Positions 1 to 7,780 are shown, counted from the stretch's first letter. The stretch is 25,574 nucleotides of DNA from JBFLVU01 sp037444825 (GCA_037444825.1 JBBILR010000029.1:1-25574), one strand, 5' to 3'. The notes: generated by a model not told the origin, from the letters alone. Numbers and translations: made by a program.

Positions 1-193
1 GCTTGCGCGCGCAACGGCCCCTACGGTTCCCGGGGTGGGTCTCTCCTCCCCGGCGCCGTAACTCCGGCCGCTCCCTCTTCGGTCGCGGCCTCGTAACCGC
101 CGCCGGGAGGTCTCCCACCCTTCTCGTCCCCCCTTTCTCTTCTCCTATCCTCTCTTTTCCCAGCACCCGCTTCCTTCCTCTGCCTGCTCCCTC

Positions 194-278
<85 letters not shown>

Positions 279-353
279 CCGGTTTCTCTCCTCGGGAACT
301 TCCGCCCGCCGGCGGAGGGTCGGATGGGGCCGGGGGGGGCGGAGGCGGGGAGC

Positions 354-430
354 TGGCGCGCCCGCCCCGACTCGAACGGGGGACCTGCGGCTTCGAAGGC
401 CGACGCTCTATCCGGCTGAGCTACGGGCGC
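354..430 (-). tRNA. tRNA-Arg(UCG)
   Basis: Class I tRNA on the minus strand, 77 nt with CCA encoded (TGG at 354-356 on the plus strand). The acceptor GCGCCCG pairs with CGGGCGC, with discriminator G. The anticodon loop CTTCGAA sits between TCGGC and GCCGC, giving anticodon UCG. The outermost pair of the anticodon stem is a U-C mismatch. The D arm (GCTCAGCCGGATAGAGC) and T arm (CCCCG-TTCGAGT-CGGGG) are canonical. Confidence 0.95.
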
Positions 431-594
431 ACATCGCCGGCCGTCCCCGAAGGGTCCTTGTACCACAACCCGGGGGCCCTGCGCAAGGCGGGGGCCTCAC
501 CCCTCCTGCGGCCCGGGGCGGTGCACGGCCGGCCAACCTCAGGACCATGCGGCCGCGGCGGCTACCCACGCCGCGAACGACGGGAGCGGAAGCC

Positions 595-615
595 CTCCGC
601 CCCCCAGGGGCGGAG
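595..615 (-). terminator. Stem-loop downstream of the YyaL-like gene
   Basis: A perfect 9-bp inverted repeat, CTCCGCCCC / GGGGCGGAG, with a 3-nt loop starts 12 nt past the stop codon of the minus-strand gene ending at 628. The run that follows on that strand is only weakly T-rich (GGCTTCC), so this is a terminator or 3'-end stabiliser rather than a textbook intrinsic terminator. The stretch between it and the tRNA-Arg (431-594) holds nothing else I can support. Confidence 0.45.
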
Positions 616-627
616 CCGGTATCCGGG

Positions 628-1857
628 TTACAGGAGCGCTCGCGTCACCCCTCCGCAGAGGCCGTACAGCCGAGGCAGAGCCTGCATCGCTTCCGCCGCC
701 GACGGGGGCCGGTGAATCACGAGCGCGTAAGGGGTTCGGAGGGAACGAAGGTGGTCGAGGACCCTCTCCTTCTGGGAGGGGGAACCGTCGGTGACGGCGG
801 TGAAGACCGCGGGGGGGTAGACCACCGACAGCAACGCGTTGCCCACGACTTCGGGGGGGGCATCCTCCCCGGGGGACCGCTGGACCATGGAGGCCACCGC
901 CTCTCGGCCGGAGGCTTCCCACCCCTCCTCCTGGAACTGGACGGAGGCGAAGAGCAGAAGGCGGGCGAACCGGCCAAGGTCCCGGAGGGAGGCCGAACCC
1001 CGGACGCTTTCCCGGGCGAGCCTTCCGGCCATCTCCCGGGCCGGCTTCAGGTCTCCCTCCACCAGGGAGGCGTGGTACAGGGCGAGGCGGGCGGCGAGAC
1101 GCTCGGCGTCCCACCGGAGGGACTCCTCTTTCGGCTCGCGCTCCCCCACCTCCAGGGCCCTTCGCGCGATGGACAGGTAGGCCGGCTCGCCCAGGGCCCC
1201 ACCGGCCTTGGCGAAGGCCTGGGCGGCGGTGAAACAGGACAGCCCGTCCCGGCAGGGCTCCACCGACGGGGGAGCGACGAGGGCCCTCTCCCGGGCCGAC
1301 AGGCGGTGGTAGGCCGGGTCGGGAGCCTGACCCGCGGCGAACCCTCCCCCGGGAAGGCGGAGGCGGGAATGGAGGAAGCGGAGAACCCCCCGGGCCAGGC
1401 CCAAGCAGAGGCGGTCGCCGGTGACCAGATGGAGGCGAAGGGCGGCCAACATCCAGGCGGCGTTGGTGGAGAGGGACTTGCGGGTGTCGCTCCGGCCCTC
1501 GAAGAAGCCCCCCTCCTCGGAGTCGTACAAGGGAGAATCGCCCATCCGGTGGAAAAGTTCCACGAGGCGCGCTTTCAGCGCGCCTTCCCCCGACTGGATG
1601 GCGTATTTCACGAGAAAGCGGAGAGACTCCACCGAGGAAGCGGGGGCGGGAAGCGAGAGGCCCGAAAAGACCGGTTCCCACTCTTCAACGATGCGGGCCG
1701 CCAGGGCCTCCAGCTGGGCCCCGCCCCGGTCCAGCGACGCTCCTCGTTCCAACGGCCACCTCCCCGCCCTTTCCCCAGGCTTCTCTCGGGTTGCAACGTG
1801 GATGCCAGGGCGCCCCAACCGAAAAGCCCCCCGCCACCCCCCTTCCGTCACAGGCAT
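628..1857 (-). CDS. YyaL/DUF255-like (alpha/alpha)6-barrel protein lacking the thioredoxin domain
   Basis: A 409-residue protein, probably cytoplasmic (no signal peptide or membrane segment). Helical-hairpin repeats with the pattern PLYDSEEGGFF...KSLSTNAAWMLAALRLHLVTGD resemble the second domain of the YyaL/SPATA20 family, where a thioredoxin-like DUF255 domain precedes a six-hairpin glycosidase-fold domain. The C-terminal stretch (PPEVVGNALL... then a Cys-Gly-Gly end) also resembles that family's tail. Typical members are about 650-700 residues. Here the thioredoxin part with its WCHVME-type motif is absent, and no room remains upstream because the divergent rhodanese gene starts at 1941. 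The first 50 residues are low-complexity and the true start may lie further in; a GAAGG stands 8 nt before this ATG. The enzymatic role of the family is not established, and the assignment rests on pattern recognition only. Confidence 0.5.
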   Translation of the reverse strand: MPVTEGGWRGAFRLGRPGIHVATREKPGERAGRWPLERGASLDRGGAQLEALAARIVEEWEPVFSGLSLPAPASSVESLRFLVKYAIQSGEGALKARLVELFHRMGDSPLYDSEEGGFFEGRSDTRKSLSTNAAWMLAALRLHLVTGDRLCLGLARGVLRFLHSRLRLPGGGFAAGQAPDPAYHRLSARERALVAPPSVEPCRDGLSCFTAAQAFAKAGGALGEPAYLSIARRALEVGEREPKEESLRWDAERLAARLALYHASLVEGDLKPAREMAGRLARESVRGSASLRDLGRFARLLLFASVQFQEEGWEASGREAVASMVQRSPGEDAPPEVVGNALLSVVYPPAVFTAVTDGSPSQKERVLDHLRSLRTPYALVIHRPPSAAEAMQALPRLYGLCGGVTRALL

Positions 1858-1940
1858 GAAACAGGCCTTCGGTGACGTTTCAGAGAGAGCCCTTGTTCCG
1901 AGGGTCCTTGGAAGGTATGATCCTTGGAGAGAGGTTCGCG

Positions 1941-2420
1941 ATGGTGCGCAAAGGTCTTCTGCAGATGCTGGGCCTCGTGGCGGGGGGCGCCGCCCTGGGG
2001 CTCCTCTTCAACACCCTGTCGCCCATGGGCCTGCCCCTCACGGGGGGCAAGGAGGCCCGGATGGCCCAGAAGGGCATCCGCATGGTGACCCTGGACGAGG
2101 TCCGCTACTACCTGGACCAGCCGGGGACCATCCTCGTGGACGCCCGCTCCCCCGAAGAGTACGCCCTGGGGCATATCCCAGGCGCCCTGAACCTGCCCGC
2201 CGACGCCTTCGACCCGTCCTTCCCCAAGGTCGCCAAGCGGCTCCACGGGGCGTCTCTCATCATCATCTACTGCTCCGGAGGCTCCTGCGGCACCTCCGAG
2301 GAGGTGGCGGGCAAGCTCCAGGAGCGGGGCTTCAAGGACTCCGTCCTGGCCGTCTTCGCCGACGGCCTCCCCGGCTGGATGCGGGCCAAGCTTCCCATCC
2401 AGTCGGGCGCCGGGGAGTGA
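1941..2420 (+). CDS. Membrane-anchored rhodanese-like protein
   Basis: A 159-residue protein. A hydrophobic N-terminal segment (about residues 6-24, LLQMLGLVAGGAALGLLF) probably anchors it so that the domain faces the periplasm. A single rhodanese domain follows (about 46-150), with the substrate-side motif VDARSPEEYALGHIPGA and a catalytic Cys111 in the loop CSGGSCGT. Such domains usually carry sulfur as a persulfide or act in thiol redox chemistry. The active-site Cys and a second Cys at 116 are present, so it should be active. I chose the ATG at 1941 because GGAGAGAGG (1926-1934) stands 6 nt upstream. In-frame ATGs at 1872 and 1917 lack well-spaced sites. The stop is one base before the ATG of the MauE/DoxX-like gene, so the two are probably co-transcribed and cooperate. 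Confidence 0.85.
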   Translation: MVRKGLLQMLGLVAGGAALGLLFNTLSPMGLPLTGGKEARMAQKGIRMVTLDEVRYYLDQPGTILVDARSPEEYALGHIPGALNLPADAFDPSFPKVAKRLHGASLIIIYCSGGSCGTSEEVAGKLQERGFKDSVLAVFADGLPGWMRAKLPIQSGAGE

Positions 2421-2421
2421 G

Positions 2422-2865
2422 ATGGGGCAGCGGACCACCACCTGGCTGGAACGGCTGGGGCGCTGGGGCCTGGCGGCCATCTTTCTCGCCGCCGCCGTCC
2501 CGAAGATCCTCGACCCCTCGGGCTTCGCGGAGGACGTGGCCCACTACGCCCTCCTGCCGGACGCCGCCGTGAACTTGGTGGCCGTACTCCTTCCTTGGAT
2601 CGAGGCGGTGGGGGCCCTGGCGCTCCTCACCGGCTTCGCCGCCGAGGGGGGGCTCCTCCTGGCGAACCTTCTTCTGCTGCTCTTCCTCGGCGCCTTGGGC
2701 CAGGCGTGGGCGCGGGGGCTGGACATCGACTGCGGCTGCTTCGGCCACGGGAAGGGAAACGCCTCGGTGGCCCTGGCCTTCCTTCGGGACCTTCTCTTCT
2801 TTCTTCTCGCCGGAGCGGTTCTGGTGCTGAGGGGCCGGCGTCTGCGCCTCTCGGAAGGAAGGTAA
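2422..2865 (+). CDS. MauE/DoxX-family redox-associated membrane protein
   Basis: A 147-residue integral membrane protein with four predicted hydrophobic helices (about residues 13-30, 48-70, 74-96 and 115-136). Between helices 3 and 4 is DIDCGCFG (Cys104 and Cys106), the signature of the MauE branch of the DoxX-like superfamily. MauE is needed for maturation of disulfide-containing methylamine dehydrogenase, and relatives are thought to shuttle thiol/disulfide equivalents across the membrane. No methylamine dehydrogenase genes are in the window, so that pathway is not implied. It sits one base after the rhodanese stop codon, and the pair probably forms a small membrane sulfur or thiol relay. 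The substrate is unknown. Confidence 0.8.
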   Translation: MGQRTTTWLERLGRWGLAAIFLAAAVPKILDPSGFAEDVAHYALLPDAAVNLVAVLLPWIEAVGALALLTGFAAEGGLLLANLLLLLFLGALGQAWARGLDIDCGCFGHGKGNASVALAFLRDLLFFLLAGAVLVLRGRRLRLSEGR

Positions 2866-2975
2866 CCCCCTTCCCATCCGCCCCGTTCCGTTGTACGCTA
2901 TCCCCAAGAGGACACGAGGGGTTCACCCAATGGAGGATCCCCACAACAGGGTTCGCAGAGGGTACATGCACCGCC

Positions 2976-2980
2976 GGAGG
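2976..2980 (+). promoter_or_regulatory. Ribosome-binding site that fixes the GGDEF-PilZ start
   Basis: GGAGG with 6 nt to the ATG at 2987. The upstream gap 2866-2975 presumably carries the promoter, but no convincing -10/-35 pair is visible. Confidence 0.7.
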
Positions 2981-2986
2981 TGAGAA

Positions 2987-4156
2987 ATGGCGGAGATCGC
3001 CGCCTGGAAGTCCCAGGAGGAAGAACTTCTGACGCTGGTTCTCGAGACGGCCCCCGACCCCTTCGGGGTGGACGCCCGGCTGCGGGAGCTGGAGGCTCGC
3101 TTCGGCAAGGAGGTCTACGGGCGCTTCCTCCACCTCATCTGCCACGTGGAGCTGGGGGCCGAGGAGGCCCGCAGCCACTGGCTGCAGATCCTCCGGCACA
3201 CCCAGATCCTGCGGGAGGCCCTGGGGAGGCCCGTGGACTACCGCGTGGGGGCCGCCGACTACTTCGTCCACGAATCGCCCCGCATCCAGAGCCCCGCCGT
3301 CATCGACATCCGGATCTTTCGGCAGACCGAGCAGGGTATCCTGAAGGACCCCCTCACCGGCCTCTACAACCTGCGGTACCTGAGCGAGGTCCTGCCACGA
3401 GAGATCGGGATCGCGAGGCGGAACAACGCGCCGTTGAGCCTCGTATTCCTGGACGTGGACCACTTCAAGGCCTTCAACGACCAGCTGGGCCACGAGGCCG
3501 GAAACGAAGCCCTCAAATCCGTGGCGGGCATCCTCTCCGAGTGCGTGCGGGACATGGACCTCCCCTGCCGGTACGGCGGGGAGGAGTTCACCGTGCTCCT
3601 GCCTTCCACCGACAAGATGGGGGGGCTCGCCGTGGCCAACCGGATCGTTCAGGCGCTGGAGAGACTTCGGATTCCCGCCCCCTCGCCCTTCGGGGTCCTC
3701 ACGGTCAGCGCGGGGGTGGCCTCCTTCCCCAGCGACGCCGCCGACTCGGAGGAGCTGATCCAGCACGCCGACTCGGCCATGTACCAGGCCAAGTCCCTGG
3801 GGAAGAACCGCGCCGTCCCTTACTCCTACGAACGGAGGGGCTACCTCCGGATTCCCAAGGACTTCTCGGGCACCCTGGCCGCGGGGCGGGGGGAGCCGGT
3901 CCCCCTCTCCGGCAAGGACCTCAGCTGTTCGGGCCTCTTCTTCTACTCGCCGGTGGAACTGGTGGCCGGGCAGTCGGTGGACCTGGACCTCGCCATCCCT
4001 GGAGAGGAGGACACCACCCGCGTCCGTTGCAAGGCCAAAGTGGTCCGGTGCCAGAGGGACGGCGACGGCCGCTTCGGGGTGGGAGCCCAGATCGTCCACA
4101 TCCCCACCGCCGACCGCCTCCGCTACTTCAAGGCCGCCTCCCCCTCCCCGCTCTGA
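2987..4156 (+). CDS. Diguanylate cyclase (GGDEF) with C-terminal PilZ domain
   Basis: A 389-residue soluble protein. The N-terminal region (1-115) is helical and of no recognised family. The GGDEF domain begins with DPLTGLYNLRYL (121-132) and carries the active-site motif GGEEF (197-201). An inhibitory-site RDMD at 188-191 lies exactly five residues before GGEEF, so synthesis of c-di-GMP from two GTP with product inhibition is expected. The C-terminal PilZ domain (about 280-380) has both c-di-GMP-binding motifs: RGYLR (RxxxR) at 284-288 and DLSCSG (D/NxSxxG) at 311-316. One protein therefore both makes and binds c-di-GMP, which suggests self-tuning or local signalling. No transmembrane segment or known sensory domain is seen. 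The 3' end overlaps the convergent mltA gene by 34 bp. The start is supported by GGAGG 6 nt upstream. Confidence 0.93.
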   Translation: MAEIAAWKSQEEELLTLVLETAPDPFGVDARLRELEARFGKEVYGRFLHLICHVELGAEEARSHWLQILRHTQILREALGRPVDYRVGAADYFVHESPRIQSPAVIDIRIFRQTEQGILKDPLTGLYNLRYLSEVLPREIGIARRNNAPLSLVFLDVDHFKAFNDQLGHEAGNEALKSVAGILSECVRDMDLPCRYGGEEFTVLLPSTDKMGGLAVANRIVQALERLRIPAPSPFGVLTVSAGVASFPSDAADSEELIQHADSAMYQAKSLGKNRAVPYSYERRGYLRIPKDFSGTLAAGRGEPVPLSGKDLSCSGLFFYSPVELVAGQSVDLDLAIPGEEDTTRVRCKAKVVRCQRDGDGRFGVGAQIVHIPTADRLRYFKAASPSPL

Positions 4157-5442
4157 CCGACCTCCCCCGCCCCGCTCGGCGCGTCCTTCGGCAACAGCAC
4201 CAGGAGGCGCCCGGGGGCCTTGAGGCGCCCCGCCACCGCCTCCGCGCCCTCCCCCGCCCCGCAGAAGAGGTCGGCCCTTCCCGGCCCCAAAATGGCCCCC
4301 CCCGCGTCCTGGAAGGCGACGAAGCGCCGAAAGGGCCTCCAGCCCGCAAGGAGCCCGTCCGGCCCCACCACCGGGAGGCTGGACACCAGCAGCCCCGCCG
4401 CCCCCTGGGGGTAGACGGTCCCGTCCACCGCCAGAGACCGCCCCGGCGTGAGGGGCAGACCCAGGCTCCCCGTGGGGGCGTCCCCCTCCTCCAACCGGAA
4501 GAAGGTGTAGGCGGGGTTCACCGAGAGGTGCCGCTGACGCTCCGCCTCGGGCAAGGCGGAGAGAACCCGGCGAATCTCCTGCATGGAGGCCCTTTCCAGG
4601 GGAAGGAGCCCCTCGGCGGCCAGGTGGGCCCCCAGACTGGCGTAGGGGTGGCCGTTTTTCCCGTCGAACTGGACCCGGATGACCCGGCCGTCGTCCAGGC
4701 GGAGGCGCCCCGACCCCTGGACCTGCAGGAAAAAGACCTCCACGGGGTCCTGGAGCCAGGCGATCTCCAGCCCTCTGCCGCGGAGGGCTCCCCCCTCGTC
4801 GATCTCCTGCCTCGTGAAATAGGGAACCAGCCGCCCCCCCTCCAGGCGTCCGTAAAGCCGGCTGGAAGCGCCGGAGCCGTCCGAGAGCGGGCCGTCGGCC
4901 GCCACCAGATCCGGGGGACGGCGGTACAGCGGGTAACGAAACCGCTCGTCCGGCCCAAGCCGCCCCTCGAGGACGGGTTCGTAGTACCCGGTCAGAAGGA
5001 GCGGTTCGGCCGGGGCCACCAGCCGGAGGCGGCTTCGGATGGCCGCGGCCCGGGCTTCGGGGACCGGCGGGACTTCGGCGAGGACGGCGAGAAGCTCCCG
5101 GATCCCCCGGGCGGCCTCGCCCGCCTCCACGCCATCGCTTCCCAGGGCGAGCCGGCGGCCCTTGGGGAGCCGCTCCAGCCAGAGAAGGCTCCTTCGAAGG
5201 GCCGGCTCAAGGTCCGCGAAGCCGAGGTCGTCCAAGGGCAGGCCGCCCGCCTCCTCCCAGGGGACCTCCACGAAGGCCGGGCCCTGGGGCCCCGCCAGGG
5301 GCGCCTCGGGGAGCGGCGTTTCCGGAGCGGCCGGCCCCGAAGGAGGAGGGACGGTGGGTACCGGCTGGGGGGGCTTCCGGGCGCAGGCCGCGACGAGGCC
5401 GAGAAGGACGACGAGGGCGGCGAGGGCGGCGGAGCGTCCCAT
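4123..5442 (-). CDS. mltA: MltA-type membrane-bound lytic murein transglycosylase
   Basis: A 439-residue lipoprotein that should cleave the glycan strand of peptidoglycan, releasing 1,6-anhydromuropeptides, from the periplasmic side of the outer membrane. The N-terminus is a lipoprotein signal ending VAAC (lipidated Cys20), followed by a Pro-rich linker (about 22-60). MltA signatures are visible: LLLTGYYEPVLEG (Gly-Tyr-Tyr at 152-154), QVQGSGRLRLDDG, FDGKNGHPYASLG, SVNPAYTFFR and the 3D-domain motif FQDAGGAILG with the likely catalytic Asp379. The ATG at 5442 was preferred over the longer frame because it begins the signal peptide, although no strong ribosome site precedes it. The gene is convergent with the GGDEF-PilZ gene and divergent from the PerR-like gene. 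The 148-bp divergent gap has no clear operator that I can see. Confidence 0.92.
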   Translation of the reverse strand: MGRSAALAALVVLLGLVAACARKPPQPVPTVPPPSGPAAPETPLPEAPLAGPQGPAFVEVPWEEAGGLPLDDLGFADLEPALRRSLLWLERLPKGRRLALGSDGVEAGEAARGIRELLAVLAEVPPVPEARAAAIRSRLRLVAPAEPLLLTGYYEPVLEGRLGPDERFRYPLYRRPPDLVAADGPLSDGSGASSRLYGRLEGGRLVPYFTRQEIDEGGALRGRGLEIAWLQDPVEVFFLQVQGSGRLRLDDGRVIRVQFDGKNGHPYASLGAHLAAEGLLPLERASMQEIRRVLSALPEAERQRHLSVNPAYTFFRLEEGDAPTGSLGLPLTPGRSLAVDGTVYPQGAAGLLVSSLPVVGPDGLLAGWRPFRRFVAFQDAGGAILGPGRADLFCGAGEGAEAVAGRLKAPGRLLVLLPKDAPSGAGEVGQSGEGEAALK

Positions 5443-5590
5443 GGAGACCAGTGTACGGAGGGCCGAAGGTTTCCTCAAGGCCGGAGGGGCCGGCGGGCCG
5501 AGGCGCCCCACGGGGGCCCCGCGGAAGGGGAGCGGACTGGGAATAAGGGGCGCACGGAGTTTGTAAGAAGAATTCCTGGAAAGGTTCTCC

Positions 5591-5992
5591 ATGGCCCGAA
5601 GAAGTTCCCAAAGGCAGCACCTTCTCGATCTCCTCCGGGAGAGCCCCGACCACCCCAGCGCCGGGGAGCTGTGGGGGCGTTACCGTTCGCGCTTCGGCGC
5701 CGCGAGCCTCTCCAGCCTCTACCGGAACCTGGAGGTTCTCGTGGCCGAAGGCCGCGTTCGCAAGGTCCGCCTCGAAGGAGGCGCCGAACGCTTTGACGCC
5801 AACGAAGTCCCCCACTACCATGTGGTCTGCGAGCAATGCGGAGGTCTCTGGGACGTCCCCGTGGGTCGGGAGGATCGGTGTCGTTTTTCTTTGCCGGAGG
5901 GATTCCGCCCCGAGGCGTGGGAGATCACGGTTCGCGGAACCTGCGCGGCGTGCGCCGCGGCGGATCATCCGTTTTTGGACAAGGAGGTGTAA
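5591..5992 (+). CDS. Fur-family peroxide regulator, PerR-like
   Basis: A 133-residue repressor with an N-terminal winged helix (about 1-65; SSLYRNLEVLVAEG) and a C-terminal metal/dimerisation domain. Compared with Bacillus PerR, the regulatory metal ligands are all present: His21 (HPSAGELW), Asp69 (ERFD), His75 and His77 (PHYH), and an Asp (Asp88) rather than Glu at the position equivalent to PerR Asp104. That Asp favours Fe-catalysed histidine oxidation by peroxide over iron sensing. Structural zinc cysteines are Cys80/Cys83 and Cys118/Cys121. It lies one base upstream of the rubrerythrin gene, and a PerR-rubrerythrin pair is a familiar peroxide-defence arrangement. The start is supported by GGAAAGG 6 nt upstream. 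Autoregulation is likely, but no PerR box is obvious in 5443-5590. Confidence 0.88.
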   Translation: MARRSSQRQHLLDLLRESPDHPSAGELWGRYRSRFGAASLSSLYRNLEVLVAEGRVRKVRLEGGAERFDANEVPHYHVVCEQCGGLWDVPVGREDRCRFSLPEGFRPEAWEITVRGTCAACAAADHPFLDKEV

Positions 5993-5993
5993 G

Positions 5994-6413
5994 ATGCCCG
6001 AGCTCAAAGGAACCAAGACCTTCGAAAACCTCAAGGCCGCCTTCGCCGGGGAGTCGGAGGCCAACCGCCGCTACCTCTACTTCGCCAGGGAGGCCGACGT
6101 GGAAGGATACCCCGACGTGGCGGCGGTCTTCCGCTCCACCGGCGAGGGGGAGACCGGCCACGCCTTCGGCCACCTCGACTACCTGAAGGAGGTGGGGGAC
6201 CCCGCCACCGGCAAGCCCATCGGCGACACCAAACTGAACCTCGCCGCCGCCGTGGCCGGGGAGACCTACGAGTACACCGAGATGTACCCCGGCTTCGCCC
6301 GGACGGCCCGCGAGGAAGGCTTCGACGAGGTGGCCGACTGGTTCGAGACGCTGGCCAAGGCCGAACGGGCCCACGCCGGGCGCTTCCAGAAGGCCCTGGA
6401 CGACCTCAAGTAA
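5994..6413 (+). CDS. Rubrerythrin without rubredoxin domain
   Basis: A 139-residue ferritin-like four-helix protein. Diiron ligands typical of rubrerythrin are visible: Glu20 (AGESEANRRY), Glu53 and His56 (ETGH), Glu90, Glu93/Glu96 (EYTEMY), and Glu124-x2-His127 (ERAH). The C-terminal rubredoxin domain of classical rubrerythrins (CxxC pairs) is absent, so an external electron donor is needed for H2O2 reduction to water; no rubredoxin gene is in the window. Translation is probably efficient: AAGGAGGTG precedes the ATG, and the PerR-like stop codon is one base upstream, so the genes form one transcript. It is followed by a very stable hairpin before the Fe-S protein gene. Confidence 0.93.
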   Translation: MPELKGTKTFENLKAAFAGESEANRRYLYFAREADVEGYPDVAAVFRSTGEGETGHAFGHLDYLKEVGDPATGKPIGDTKLNLAAAVAGETYEYTEMYPGFARTAREEGFDEVADWFETLAKAERAHAGRFQKALDDLK

Positions 6414-6431
6414 AAAGCGAGGAGACATGGA

Positions 6432-6466
6432 GCCCCGGGGGCGGCCCCTCCGCCGCCCCCCGGGGC
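6432..6466 (+). terminator. Strong GC hairpin between rubrerythrin and Fe-S protein genes
   Basis: The arms 6432-6444 (GCCCCGGGGGCGG) and 6453-6466 (CCGCCCCCCGGGGC) form a 13-bp stem with one bulged C and an 8-nt loop. No T run follows, so full intrinsic termination is doubtful. It could act as an attenuator or as a 3' stabiliser that sets rubrerythrin mRNA above the downstream genes. It stands 20 nt before the next start codon. Confidence 0.5.
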
Positions 6467-6486
6467 CCTCTCGAGGGGGGTGGACC

Positions 6487-7770
6487 ATGAGCGCAAAGGA
6501 CCTGGGAGGCATCACCGAGTTCGTCTTCAACCCGGAGGATCCGGCCTTCTACGACCGAAAGGACCTCCACGCCGAGGAGAGGAGGATCTTCGAGATCTGC
6601 CACGGATGCCGGCTCTGCGCCGGCCTGTGCCCCTCCTTCGACCTCCTCTTCGAACTCCTCGATACGAGAGACGTCTCCGCGGAGGCGCTCGCCGACGCCG
6701 ACCTGGACGCCGTGATGGCACCCTGCTTCTACTGCAAGCTCTGCTACACCAAGTGCCCCTACACGCCGCCCCACGAGTTCCGCCTGGACTTCCCCCACCT
6801 GGCCCTGCGGCACAAGGCGGTGGTCTTTCGGGAGAGAGGGGCCTCCCTCGCCGGGCGGGTGCTGGCGGATCCCCAGGGGATGGCCCGGAAGGCGAGGCCG
6901 GTGGCGCCCCTGGCCAACGCCGTCAACCGGAACCGTCTGGCCCGGAAGGCCATGGCCCCCCTCCTGCGGATCCACCCCGACGCCCCCTTGCCGCCCGTGG
7001 CCTTTCGGACCTTCACCTCGCGCTTCCGGAAGCTCCCAAAACCTCAGGAAGTCAAGGAACGGGTCGTTCTCTTCACCACCTGTCTCGTGGACGCCAACTA
7101 CCCCGAACTGGGGGAGGTGCTGGTCCGCTTCTTGAGCGCCTGCTCCGTGGAGGTCCTTCTCCCTCAGGGGCTGGACTGCTGCGGGATCCCCTCCTTCGAC
7201 ATCGGGGACCTCCCCACGGCGGCGGACAAGGCGCGCCGGAACGTGAAGGCCCTCTTGCCGTACGTCCGGCAGGGGCTCACCGTCATCGCCCCCGTCTCCT
7301 CCTGCGCCATGGCCCTCAGCCGGGAGTACCCGCTCCTGGTGCCGGGTGAGGAGTCCAAGGCGGTGGCGGGCGCCGTGCAGGACCTCTTCGACTACCTCTC
7401 CGCGTTGAAGGCCCGTGGGCTCTGGCCCCAAGGGGAGCCCAAGCCCCTGGGCGAAATCGCCTACCACCTCCCCTGCCACCTCAAGCAGATGGGCGCGGGC
7501 TTCAAGGGCCGGGACCTCCTCAAGGACCTGCCCGGCACCACCGTGAAGGTTCTGGATGCCTGCTCCGGCCACGACGGGACCTACGGCATCCGCCTGGAGA
7601 CTTACGAGGACTCCATGAAGGTGGCCCGCAGGCTCCTCGCCCGCGCCCAGGAGGCCCGGGGGACGGTGGTGACCGAGTGCCCCCTCTCCGGCCTCCAGAT
7701 CACCCACGGCACCGGCCGGGAAGCGTTGCACCCCCTGCTTCTCCTGGCCCGCGCCTACGGAATCGCCTGA
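6487..7770 (+). CDS. GlpC/HdrD-like Fe-S oxidoreductase of the rubrerythrin-DUF3501 cluster
   Basis: A 427-residue soluble electron carrier. Two [4Fe-4S] motifs of the CxxCxxCxxxCP type lie at Cys38/41/44/48 and Cys80/83/86/90. Two cysteine-rich CCG-type domains follow: TTCLVD...DCCGIPS (Cys231-Cys232) and LPCH...DACSGHDGTYG (Cys359). In the second domain the usual CCG is CSG. The layout matches GlpC (anaerobic glycerol-3-phosphate dehydrogenase subunit C) and heterodisulfide reductase subunit D, but no glpA/glpB or hdr genes are nearby. The neighbours (rubrerythrin before, DUF3501 after) match a recurrent bacterial cluster, so a role as electron donor to the rubrerythrin is plausible but inferred. 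I chose the ATG at 6487 because GAGGGGGG (6473-6480) is 6 nt upstream. An in-frame ATG at 6427 would place the hairpin inside the coding region. Confidence 0.88.
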   Translation: MSAKDLGGITEFVFNPEDPAFYDRKDLHAEERRIFEICHGCRLCAGLCPSFDLLFELLDTRDVSAEALADADLDAVMAPCFYCKLCYTKCPYTPPHEFRLDFPHLALRHKAVVFRERGASLAGRVLADPQGMARKARPVAPLANAVNRNRLARKAMAPLLRIHPDAPLPPVAFRTFTSRFRKLPKPQEVKERVVLFTTCLVDANYPELGEVLVRFLSACSVEVLLPQGLDCCGIPSFDIGDLPTAADKARRNVKALLPYVRQGLTVIAPVSSCAMALSREYPLLVPGEESKAVAGAVQDLFDYLSALKARGLWPQGEPKPLGEIAYHLPCHLKQMGAGFKGRDLLKDLPGTTVKVLDACSGHDGTYGIRLETYEDSMKVARRLLARAQEARGTVVTECPLSGLQITHGTGREALHPLLLLARAYGIA

Positions 7771-7780
7771 AGGAGACTCC

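Noticed and set aside
1..193. Possible gene at the left edge
   Set aside because: The open frames are short and low-complexity; no ribosome site, motif or RNA structure that I can support.
5443..5590. PerR/Fur box in the mltA-perR gap
   Set aside because: The only AT-richer stretch (around 5560-5583) does not form a TTATAAT-type palindrome that I would defend.
2980..5796. 938-residue open frame on the plus strand
   Set aside because: Overlaps the GGDEF-PilZ gene in another frame and runs antisense to mltA; low-complexity, no motifs.
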